A DNA stretch of 64,000 nt from Bog-532 sp963824545 (GTDB lineage Bacteria; Actinomycetota; Actinomycetes; Streptosporangiales; Streptosporangiaceae): positions 496,001 to 560,000 of the forward strand of contig CAWGPP010000006.1 in the NCBI GenBank assembly GCA_963824545.1, given 5' to 3'. The position numbers and the translations under genes are program-made. How positions within the stretch are numbered: position 1 is the stretch's first letter; each line of letters begins with the position of its first letter. The notes below the pieces were generated by a model, which was given only the letters and a program-made list of their open reading frames with translations, had not been told where the DNA came from and searched no databases. Shown here piece by piece: positions 43,347 through 50,633 of the stretch.

Positions 43347-43410
43347 GGCTCTGGGGAGACGGCCCGCTGCAGCGCAGACGGCCCGGGTCCGCTTCAGGCA
43401 CCGTCCGCAG

Positions 43411-43427
43411 TCACCCTGAGCGGATGA
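43411..43427. promoter_or_regulatory. Regulon palindrome 14 (TCACCC-TGAGC-GGATGA)
   Basis: 61 bp upstream of the DUF389 relic. A further TCACCC half-site begins immediately after it at 43428. Confidence 0.72.
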
Positions 43428-43488
43428 TCACCCAGCGGGCCGTCTGGGCGACAGTGGCCACATCGTGGGCCTGTGGGGCGGAGCGGCG

Positions 43489-43647
43489 ATGACCTTTCAT
43501 GTGCGCCTGGTCAGTCCGCCTGATCAGACCGAGCGTCTGGTCGGGCTGCTCGCCGACGACTCCGGCGTCTCCAACCTAATGGTGCTACCGGGAACGGCCC
43601 GGCGGCGCGGCCGCGAGGTGGGAGCAACGCCCGGTAGGCACGCTTGA
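43489..43647 (+). pseudogene. DUF389 N-terminal relic
   Basis: ATG 43489 opens a frame with FHVRLVSPPDQTERLVGLLA and SGVSNLMVLPGTARR, the start of DUF389 membrane proteins. It diverges after about 40 residues and stops at 43645-43647. The membrane part is missing. The following 137 bp (43648-43784) encode no recognisable gene, though a minus-strand peptide with LTEFRVGDGGPEAVMFQWTA there looks like another relic. Confidence 0.65.
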
Positions 43648-43784
43648 GCGCGGAACACGCCATTACACCCGTTCCAAGGTTCGGTACGGGCTGGCTGCGG
43701 TCCATTGGAACATGACCGCTTCGGGTCCGCCGTCGCCGACACGGAACTCGGTCAGGTCGGCATCATCCGTGCCGGGCGATGCCG

Positions 43785-44087
43785 TTATCCACTACTAGTG
43801 GTATCCGTGTCCCTTTTGTCCGGTCCCGGAGCGGACCGGACCTGATGGTCCGGCGAACCCCGCAGGGCCTGGTCGTGCAAACGGCGTACCTCCAGGACCT
43901 GTACGCCGAGCATCTCCAGCCGGGCCAGCAGCTCATGCAGAGCCGCCTGATCGGGCAGCCGACCGTGTACCACGGTCGCCACAGGTTCGACTGAGGCGAT
44001 CAGGTTCCCGAAGTCGAGCAAGGCTTCGGGCGGCAGGGTACCAGTGATCCGGATCTCGTACGAGCAGGATGTCACCCGGGCCCCCAA
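43785..44087 (-). CDS. Small conserved protein B (paralogue of 26064-26360)
   Basis: The 100-residue protein shares the core SYEIRITGTLPPEALLDF, then SVEPVATVVHGRLPDQAALHELLARLEMLGVQVLEVRRLHD, with small protein A. The C-terminal 30 residues are hydrophilic and differ between the two. The start is uncertain: TTG 44087 aligns with LGAxV in paralogue A, and GTG 44075 is also possible. No full regulon palindrome precedes it; only a TCACCC half-site overlaps its 5' end. Function unknown. Confidence 0.65.
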   Translation of the reverse strand: MGARVTSCSYEIRITGTLPPEALLDFGNLIASVEPVATVVHGRLPDQAALHELLARLEMLGVQVLEVRRLHDQALRGSPDHQVRSAPGPDKRDTDTTSSG

Positions 44088-44170
44088 TCGATCGGAACTG
44101 CCGGTGCCAGTCGGTCACCATAGTGGGGCCGGTACGGCCCGCTGCGCGCCACTCATGGCGGGTGACTTCC

Positions 44171-45559
44171 TCACGACGGAGGTGACTTCGCGGGGGGGCC
44201 GGGGGAACGGCCGGGTGCGGCTGGGGCCGGGTCAGCCGCGGGCTGCGGTCCGCCTGCGGGAGCCCGGTCAGGGGCCGGACTCGGGGTGAGCCGGGCTGAG
44301 ACGACGTAAGCCACGACAACGGCCACGATCACCAGCGGCATGACGGCCAGGCCGTCCGAGGCCAGCAGCAGGGAGGCCAGCAGGACGGAGGTAAGTGGCA
44401 GCCTGAGCATGACCACGGACATCGCGGCGATCCCCATGGCAACGCCGTCGACGAGCGGCAGCCCCGGCAGGTGCGACAGCGCGACGCCGCCCACCGCCCC
44501 GAGGAATAGGGCCGGGAACGTCGGTCCGCCGCGGAAACTGCTCAGCGAGACCCCGTACGCCAGCCCCTTGCAAGCCAGGAGCAGCAGCAGCGCGCCCACG
44601 GTGTAGCTGGCGCTATCGGCAATGAACGGGCCGAGGGCGGACTGCCCGGAGAACAGCACCTCGGAGGAGCCTTTTCCGGTGCCGGCGGCGAACGCGATGG
44701 CCAGGCCCGCGATGGCCAGGCCCACCATCGGCGTGAGGAGGAGGATCCGCCGCTCGACGTGCGGCCGCAGGAACAGGCCGAGCCACCGGATCGCGAAGCC
44801 GAGCGGAACCGCCAGCACCCCGATGGCCAGGGCCCAGAGGAACTCCCCGATCGTGGGCGCCCCGACGTGCGGAAGGCCCGGGATGGCCAGCGAAAACGTG
44901 CCCAGCCCAGTCCAGGCGTCCAGGCCGACGAACACGAGCGAGCCGACCCCGGCGGCCAGCAGGCCGGGGATCAGCACCACCTGCATCATCGCCCCGCCGA
45001 GGCCCGAGGCCTCCATCAGGAGGAACGCCCCGGTCAAGGGGGACCCGAGCAACGTGCTGATGGCGGCGAAACTGCCGGCCGCGGCAACCGCCGCCTGGGT
45101 CCGGGCGGGAGCGTCCCGCTTCACAAGCTTGACCGCGAGGACGCCGAGGCCGCCGCCCAGGGCGATCAGGGGGCCCTCGGGGCCGAGCACCACGCCCAGG
45201 CTCAACGTCGCGAACGCCGCCAGCACAATGCCCGCCAGATCCCGGGGGGACGGCGGGCCCCCGCCGGCCTTGAATCCGTCGGCGGGTGAGTGGCCGCCCC
45301 GGCCGGGCAGGTACCGGATGGTCAGGCCGACCAGTATCCCGGCCAGCAGTAGAGGCAGCAGGGGCCACCACAGCGGCTCGGCGTGGAAGCCCACGCCCTT
45401 GGGCAGGTCGGTGAAGATCCAGCCCTGCATCTTGCTGACCAGCGCGAGGAAGAAGTAGGCCACCGTGGAGACCGGCGCGCCGATGATCGCGGCCACGACC
45501 AGCAGGACGATATAGCTGCGGGACCGCAATAGTGCCAGCGGATCGGGCGGGCTGCTCAC
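44171..45559 (-). CDS. ClC family chloride channel or H+/Cl- antiporter
   Basis: The 462-residue membrane protein has the ClC motifs GVVLGPEGPLIALGGGLGVLAVKL (with the gating Glu of GxEGP) and FRGGPTFPALFLGAVGG (GxFxP-like), and about 14 to 16 helices. A Pro/Ala-rich cytoplasmic tail replaces CBS domains. In E. coli a ClC antiporter supports glutamate-dependent acid resistance by moving charge, which fits gadB and HdeD in this window. GTG 45559 has GGGAGG upstream; the upstream open frame lacks conservation. Palindrome 15 lies 220 bp upstream. Confidence 0.9.
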   Translation of the reverse strand: MSSPPDPLALLRSRSYIVLLVVAAIIGAPVSTVAYFFLALVSKMQGWIFTDLPKGVGFHAEPLWWPLLPLLLAGILVGLTIRYLPGRGGHSPADGFKAGGGPPSPRDLAGIVLAAFATLSLGVVLGPEGPLIALGGGLGVLAVKLVKRDAPARTQAAVAAAGSFAAISTLLGSPLTGAFLLMEASGLGGAMMQVVLIPGLLAAGVGSLVFVGLDAWTGLGTFSLAIPGLPHVGAPTIGEFLWALAIGVLAVPLGFAIRWLGLFLRPHVERRILLLTPMVGLAIAGLAIAFAAGTGKGSSEVLFSGQSALGPFIADSASYTVGALLLLLACKGLAYGVSLSSFRGGPTFPALFLGAVGGVALSHLPGLPLVDGVAMGIAAMSVVMLRLPLTSVLLASLLLASDGLAVMPLVIVAVVVAYVVSARLTPSPAPDRAPAGGPQPAADPAPAAPGRSPGPPAKSPPS

Positions 45560-45654
45560 CGGGCTTCCTCCCTGGACGGCGCGTGGCGGGTGCCGATGGT
45601 AGCTGGGCGCACCGCCACGGAATCGCGAATGGACCGCCGCACGCGGTCGCTGAA

Positions 45655-45687
45655 TCAGCCCCCTTCGGCCTTGATGGGCGTTGTCAT
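45655..45687 (-). CDS. Possible 10-codon leader peptide or start of a lost gene
   Basis: GAAGGAG stands seven bases before an ATG that opens MTTPIKAEGG and a stop, between palindrome 15 and the ClC gene on the same strand. The ribosome-binding site is better than most in the window. It may be a regulatory upstream ORF or the 5' end of a deleted gene. Confidence 0.35.
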   Translation of the reverse strand: MTTPIKAEGG

Positions 45688-45779
45688 GATCAGACTCCTT
45701 CGGACGCCGAGCGCTGAGCGGGTGGCTCACTCGGGCCATCACCACCGCCCAACTGTCACCCTGACTCGCGGGCAGCGCT

Positions 45780-45796
45780 TCACCCGCAGCGAATGA
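45780..45796. promoter_or_regulatory. Regulon palindrome 15 (TCACCC-GCAGC-GAATGA)
   Basis: One deviation in the right arm. It lies between the GAP family stop and the ClC gene, on the promoter side of the short leader ORF. Confidence 0.65.
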
Positions 45797-45811
45797 TCCG
45801 GGCCGGCCTGG

Positions 45812-46474
45812 TCAGGCACTCACGAGGCCGAGGATGCCGTTGACGGCTACGATCAGGCCGCCCACGAGCAGGACGGCGATGAGTATCTTGTTGCCGTTCG
45901 CGCGCAGCCAGCCGTTGAAGGCCGTCAGGTAACGCGTCGTCACGCCGGGCGCGAAAATATGCACCAGCAAAGGCAGCCACACGAGGGCCGCATTGATCAC
46001 GATGACGACGATGATGGCCACCGTGGTGAGTTCGACGTCGGCGTTGGCCGTGGCGATCACCTGAACCGCGGCGATGAACGTGATACCCGGCGCGAACAGG
46101 AGCAGGCCGACGGCGAACGCGCTGCGCGGGGCGGGATTGGCGATCATCCTCGAGACGAGCCCCTGCTTGGCGTTGTCGGGATCGGGCTGTTTCGGTTTCC
46201 GCCGGGCGAGGACGGCGCCCGCCGCGAGCATCAGCAGGCCGAGGCCGAGCCGCAGACCATAGCGAGGCGTGCGCTGACTGTGATGACTTAGACCGGTGTT
46301 GCGCAGAATCGCGATCACCACCAGGCCCATTATCAGGCTCATGACGATCGCGCCGGCGAGGTAGGCCGCGCCGACCAGCCGGGGCCGGGCGGAGCCGAGG
46401 TAGACGGCGGACACGAGCAGGGTCGTCGGGGACAGCGCGGCCAGCAGCGCGAGCCCGGCCGCCTGCAGGATCAC
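45812..46474 (-). CDS. GAP family membrane protein
   Basis: The 220-residue protein has six helices and the GAP/LysE-like start ILQAAGLALLAALSPTTLLVSAVYLGSARPRLVGAAYLAG. The substrate is unknown. The GTG start overlaps the stop of a small upstream gene (GTGA), so translation is coupled. Together with the small gene it forms an operon reading away from palindrome 16. It is the second of three GAP proteins here. Confidence 0.85.
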   Translation of the reverse strand: MILQAAGLALLAALSPTTLLVSAVYLGSARPRLVGAAYLAGAIVMSLIMGLVVIAILRNTGLSHHSQRTPRYGLRLGLGLLMLAAGAVLARRKPKQPDPDNAKQGLVSRMIANPAPRSAFAVGLLLFAPGITFIAAVQVIATANADVELTTVAIIVVIVINAALVWLPLLVHIFAPGVTTRYLTAFNGWLRANGNKILIAVLLVGGLIVAVNGILGLVSA

Positions 46475-46635
46475 GGGCTGCCCGCCATTCCCGGCTGAAC
46501 GGGCGGCCGGGCGCCGAAGTAACGGCGCTTGCGGCGGGCCCGTTCGGCGCGCAGACGTTCGAGTTCGGCGCGCGCATCCGGGCCGAGACCTGACCCTGCG
46601 GAGGCAGGAGCTATCCCGTGGTCGACGTCAGGCAA
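46471..46635 (-). CDS. Small charged coiled-coil protein coupled to the GAP gene
   Basis: A 54-residue frame from TTG 46635 (GGGAGGGG upstream) contains DARAELERLRAERARRKRRYFGARP, a short basic coiled coil, and ends inside the GAP start codon (GTGA). No known family is recognised. The overlap, ribosome-binding site and heptad pattern make it more than chance. Confidence 0.5.
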   Translation of the reverse strand: MPDVDHGIAPASAGSGLGPDARAELERLRAERARRKRRYFGARPPVQPGMAGSP

Positions 46636-46748
46636 CGGTCACCCCTCCCGGCCGAATGCACTCCCGGCTCCCGCCGCCGATCGCGGCGGCACGCCAGACG
46701 CTAGATGGCCCTATTCGTTCACCGTCTCCCACCTGGCCGTGCCGCGCT

Positions 46749-46765
46749 TCACCCGGCCGGGGTGA
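46749..46765. promoter_or_regulatory. Regulon palindrome 16 (TCACCC-GGCCG-GGGTGA)
   Basis: Perfect copy between divergent units, 35 bp upstream of cydD and 113 bp upstream of the small coiled-coil/GAP pair. Confidence 0.82.
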
Positions 46766-46800
46766 GTTGTCCGCTGCGATAGGACCGCATCATCGGCTGT

Positions 46801-48615
46801 ATGAGCATCGGCGGCAGCACTGCGCTGACCGCCCGCCCGGCGGAGCCCGGGAAGAATCACGGGCCGGTTGATCCGCGGCTGCTGCGTTACGCCCGGGCCG
46901 CCCGCGGCTACCTGGTCCTGACCGTGGCCCTCGGCCTGGCCGGGACAGCGCTGATACTGGCCCAGGCCGGCCTGCTCGCCCACGCTCTGGCCACCGCTGC
47001 CCGCGGCGACGTCGCGGCCGCGCTGGCGGGCACCCTCATAGCGCTGCTCATCGTGGTGGGGCTGCGGGCGGCGGTGAGCTACGGCGGGGAGGTGACCGCG
47101 CTCCGCGCGGCCGCGACCGTCAAATCGCAGCTGCGCGGCGCGCTCACCGCCCGGGCGCTGCGGCTCGGTCCTGGGTGGCTGGGTGGCCAGCGGGCAGGTG
47201 AGATCGCCACCTTGAGCACCCGGGGCCTGGACGGGCTGGACTCCTATTTCGCCCGCTACCTGCCGCAGCTCGTGCTGGGGGTCCTGGTGCCCATCGCCGT
47301 AGTGGCCCGGGTGGCGGTCGCCGACTGGATCTCCGCGGTGGTCATCGCGGTGACGCTGCCGCTGATCCCCGTCTTCGCGGTGCTGGTCGGCTGGCACACC
47401 AAGGCGCAGACGCGACGGCAGTGGCGGACGCTGGCCATCCTCGGCGGCCACTTCCTCGATGTGGTGGAGGGCCTGCCCACGCTCAAGGTGTTCGGCCGGG
47501 CCCGGGCCCAGGAACAGGTGGTCGCCAAGGTCACGGACGACTACCGGAAAACGACCATGGCGACGTTGCGGGTGGCGTTCTTGTCCGCGCTCGTCCTGGA
47601 GCTGGCCGCCGCGGTCGCGACCGCGGTCGTCGCGGTGGAGGTCGGGCTCCGCCTGCTGGACGGCCACCTGGGCTACGAGACGGCCCTTCTGGTGCTGCTG
47701 CTCACCCCGGAGGCATTTCTGCCGCTGCGCGCGGTGGGCGCCCAGTTCCACGCGAGCATGGAAGGGGCCGCCGCGGCCGGGCGCGTGTTCGAGATCCTGG
47801 ACACCCCGGTTCCGGACGGGGCGCACGACCTGGCGGCTCAAGGGGGCCAGCCGGCTAAGGGCACCCGGCCGGCCCAGCGGGCTGCGCCCACGATGACGGC
47901 GGACCTGCGGATCGATGAGATCAGGCTGGCCGGGATCACCGTGACCTATCCGGGCCGGCCCCGGCCCGCTCTGGACGGGGTCAGCCTCACCGTCGCGCCG
48001 GGCGAGCGGATCGTGCTGACCGGGCCGAGCGGCGCGGGCAAGAGCACGCTGCTGGCCCTGCTGCTCCGCTTCCTGGCCCCGGCGGCCGGCATCATTGAGG
48101 CGGGCGGCGTCGACGTGGCCGCGATGGATCTGGGGCAATGGCGGCGGCAGATCGCCTGGGTACCCCAGCAGCCGTACCTGTTCAGCGGAAGCGCGGCCGA
48201 CAACATCGCGCTCGGCCAGCCCGATATGAGCCGCGACGCCATCGTCCGGGCCGCCGGGCTGGCCGGTGCCGCCGAGTTCATCGACGCGCTGCCGTCGGGC
48301 TACGACACGCCGCTCGGGGAGCGCGGCCTGCGGCTGTCCGCCGGCCAGCGTCAGCGGATCGCGCTCGCCCGCGCATTCCTGCGGGACCCTCCCCTGCTGC
48401 TCCTCGATGAGCCCACCGCTCATCTGGATCCGGCCGGCGCCCGCCTGATCGCCTCCGGTCTGGACACGGAATTGGCCGACCGCACCGTCATCCTCATCAG
48501 CCATGGCCAGGGCTGGTCCGCCGGGGGCGGTGGCCGGGTCATCAGCCTGGAGCACGGGACGCTGGTATCACCGGCTCGATCCGGGCGGGCCACGGCTGCG
48601 GCGGTGACCACATGA
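46801..48615 (+). CDS. cydD: Thiol reductant ABC exporter subunit CydD
   Basis: The 604-residue half-transporter has six membrane helices and a fused ATPase: Walker A LTGPSGAGKSTLLALLLRF, Q-loop WVPQQPYLFSG, signature LSAGQRQRIALARAFL and Walker B LLLLDEPTAHLD. CydDC exports cysteine and glutathione to keep the periplasmic side reduced, and is needed to assemble cytochrome bd. cydAB lie 10 kb away under the same type of palindrome. No strong ribosome-binding site precedes ATG 46801. It overlaps cydC by ATGA. Confidence 0.93.
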   Translation: MSIGGSTALTARPAEPGKNHGPVDPRLLRYARAARGYLVLTVALGLAGTALILAQAGLLAHALATAARGDVAAALAGTLIALLIVVGLRAAVSYGGEVTALRAAATVKSQLRGALTARALRLGPGWLGGQRAGEIATLSTRGLDGLDSYFARYLPQLVLGVLVPIAVVARVAVADWISAVVIAVTLPLIPVFAVLVGWHTKAQTRRQWRTLAILGGHFLDVVEGLPTLKVFGRARAQEQVVAKVTDDYRKTTMATLRVAFLSALVLELAAAVATAVVAVEVGLRLLDGHLGYETALLVLLLTPEAFLPLRAVGAQFHASMEGAAAAGRVFEILDTPVPDGAHDLAAQGGQPAKGTRPAQRAAPTMTADLRIDEIRLAGITVTYPGRPRPALDGVSLTVAPGERIVLTGPSGAGKSTLLALLLRFLAPAAGIIEAGGVDVAAMDLGQWRRQIAWVPQQPYLFSGSAADNIALGQPDMSRDAIVRAAGLAGAAEFIDALPSGYDTPLGERGLRLSAGQRQRIALARAFLRDPPLLLLDEPTAHLDPAGARLIASGLDTELADRTVILISHGQGWSAGGGGRVISLEHGTLVSPARSGRATAAAVTT

Positions 48616-49700
48616 CCGCCGGCCCGGTGAGGGTGCGTGAGACCGGGAACGGGCATGCCACCGAAAACGGGCCAGCCAGGCGCGGGCGTGCCACCGGGAA
48701 CGGGCCAGCGGCGCGCCGGCCGCTGCTGCGGCTGCTCTGGCTGGCCGGGCCGCTGCGCGGACGGCTGGCGCTGTCGGTCCTGGCGGGCGCGGCCGCCACC
48801 GGTTTCGGCGTGGCCCTGCTGGCCACATCCGGCTTCATGCTGGCCCGCGCATCTCAGCATCCGAGCATCCTGGCCATATCCGTCGCGGTGGTCGCGGTCC
48901 GCGCGTTCAGCGTGGGCCGCGGGGTGTCCCGCTACTTCGAGCGCCTGACCTCACACGACGTCGCGTTCCGCGTGCTGCGTGACATCCGGGTAGCCATCTA
49001 CCGGCGGCTGGAGCGGCTCGCGCCCGCCGGGCTGGCCGCCTTCCGGTCCGGTGATCTGCTGGCCGCCCTGATCAGCGACGTGGACGCCACCCAGGACCTG
49101 TTCATCCGAGGCATCGGGCCGCCGCTGGCCGCGGCCCTGGTCGGCGCGGGCGCCGTGACCGTTTGCCTGCTGATCCTGACGCCGGCCGGCGGCCTGCTGG
49201 CCCTCGGGCTCCTGGCCGCCGGGGTCGCCGCTCCGCCGTTGGCCGTGGCGGCTTCGCGGCGGGCCGCCCGGGCCACCGCACCGGCTCGCGGCGAGCTCAG
49301 CGCGACGGTCACCGACCTGCTGTCGGGCGCGGCAGAGCTGCACGCGTTCGGCGCGCAGGACACCGCGCTGGCCGCCGCCACCGAGGCGGACGCCAAGCTG
49401 ACCGCGCTGTCCAGGCGCTCCGCCGCCGCGACGGGACTGGGCAGCGGGCTGGTCAGCGGACTCACCGGGCTCACCGTGTGGGCGGTCCTTCTGCTGGGGG
49501 TGGCGGCCGCCGGGCACGGCACACTGACCCGGGTGCCGCTGGCGGTGCTGACCCTCACGGCGCTGGCCGCCTTCGAGGCGGTCGCCGTCATGCCGGCGGC
49601 GGCGCTGCAGCTTGGCGCCGCGCGCGCCTCCGCCCGCCGCATCGCCGTGATCCTCGATGCGCCGGACCCGGTCACCGAGCCGGCTGCCCCCGGCCGCTAG
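48612..49700 (+). CDS. cydC: CydC membrane domain (5' part of a split cydC)
   Basis: The 362-residue product is the transmembrane domain of CydC: LLRLLWLAGPLRGRLALSVLAG, LLATSGFMLARASQHPSILAISVAVVAVRAFSVGRGVSRYFERLTSHD. It stops at TAG 49698 exactly in the linker before the ATPase domain. The missing domain follows at once in another frame. Either a one-base indel in the C-run near 49688 split the gene, or the two halves are made separately. The N terminus has a short repeated Gly/Asn/Ala segment (ENGPARRGRATGNGP). Confidence 0.85.
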   Translation: MTAGPVRVRETGNGHATENGPARRGRATGNGPAARRPLLRLLWLAGPLRGRLALSVLAGAAATGFGVALLATSGFMLARASQHPSILAISVAVVAVRAFSVGRGVSRYFERLTSHDVAFRVLRDIRVAIYRRLERLAPAGLAAFRSGDLLAALISDVDATQDLFIRGIGPPLAAALVGAGAVTVCLLILTPAGGLLALGLLAAGVAAPPLAVAASRRAARATAPARGELSATVTDLLSGAAELHAFGAQDTALAAATEADAKLTALSRRSAAATGLGSGLVSGLTGLTVWAVLLLGVAAAGHGTLTRVPLAVLTLTALAAFEAVAVMPAAALQLGAARASARRIAVILDAPDPVTEPAAPGR

Positions 49701-49711
49701 GCGCCGGGCCC

Positions 49712-50446
49712 GTGTCCGTACGGCTGTCGGGAGTCCAGGTCCGGTACGAACCGGACGGGCCGCTCGCGCTGGACGGGCTCGATCTGGACCTGTCCGGGGG
49801 CCGCCGGGTCGCGCTCATCGGGCCCAGCGGCGCCGGAAAGTCCACCGCGGCCGCTGTCCTGCTGCGTTTCCGCGAGCCGTCCGGCGGCAGCGTCACTCTG
49901 AACGGCGCCGGCCTGGCCAGCTACGCCGCCGATGACGTGCGGGCGGTGATGAGCGGCTGTCCCCAGGATCCGCACATCTTCGACGCCACCGTCCGGGATA
50001 ACGTGCGCCTGGGCCGTGCCGGGGCCAGCGACGACGAGCTGGCGGCGGCCGCGGCGCGGGCCCGGCTGATGCCCTGGATCGATTCCCTGCCGCGGGGCTG
50101 GGACACGCCGGTCGGCGCGCACGGGGCCGCCATGTCCGGCGGGGAACGGCAGCGGCTCGCCCTGACCCGGGCCCTGCTCGCCGACCCGGCCGTGCTGATC
50201 CTCGACGAGCCGACCGCCCACCTGGACCCCGAGGCGCGCGCCGCCCTCACCGCCGACCTGCTGGTCCTCACCGAAGGCCGCGCCACCCTGCTCATCACCC
50301 ACGAGCTGGACGGGCTCGAGCAGGTCGACGAGATCATCCTGCTGGACCACGGGAAGGTCACCGAGCGCGGTACGCACGCCGAGCTCATGCGGGCCGGCGG
50401 CCGCTACTGGCAGCTAAGAGACGCGCCGTCGCTGCGGCCCGCGTAA
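49712..50446 (+). CDS. cydC: CydC ATPase domain (3' part of a split cydC)
   Basis: From GTG 49712 the frame encodes VRLSGVQVRYEPDGPLALDGL, Walker A LIGPSGAGKSTAAAVLLRF, signature MSGGERQRLALTRALL, Walker B VLILDEPTAHLD and the H-loop LLITHELDGL. It is a complete nucleotide-binding domain of 244 residues, starting 11 bp after the TAG that ends the membrane half. No ribosome-binding site is visible, so reinitiation or a frameshift from the upstream half would be needed. All catalytic motifs are intact, which argues that loss of function is recent or that the split works. Confidence 0.8.
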   Translation: MSVRLSGVQVRYEPDGPLALDGLDLDLSGGRRVALIGPSGAGKSTAAAVLLRFREPSGGSVTLNGAGLASYAADDVRAVMSGCPQDPHIFDATVRDNVRLGRAGASDDELAAAAARARLMPWIDSLPRGWDTPVGAHGAAMSGGERQRLALTRALLADPAVLILDEPTAHLDPEARAALTADLLVLTEGRATLLITHELDGLEQVDEIILLDHGKVTERGTHAELMRAGGRYWQLRDAPSLRPA

Positions 50447-50550
50447 GCCAGGCCGGGCACCTGACGGGCCGGGTACTGCTGGGCCCGGTGTCGCGGAGCC
50501 GAGCACCTTCCACGGTGTGATGCTCAGCGCCACGTCACCGGCAGTTCCTA

Positions 50551-50567
50551 TCACCCTTTCAGAGTGA
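50551..50567. promoter_or_regulatory. Regulon palindrome 17 (TCACCC-TTTCA-GAGTGA)
   Basis: One deviation in the right arm, 66 bp upstream of zwf. A GATAGT hexamer at 50593 could be the -10. Confidence 0.72.
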
Positions 50568-50633
50568 TGTCAGCAGGCCCGTGGCCGCGATCCGATAGTG
50601 CAAGCGGTCGGATTGCCCGGCAGAGGAGCTGAT

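Noticed and set aside
43763..43779. TCATCC-GTGCC-GGGCGA as a twentieth palindrome
   Set aside because: Two departures from TCACCC/GGGTGA (one outside the Y/R classes), and it overlaps a stretch that looks like a degraded coding relic; too weak to count.
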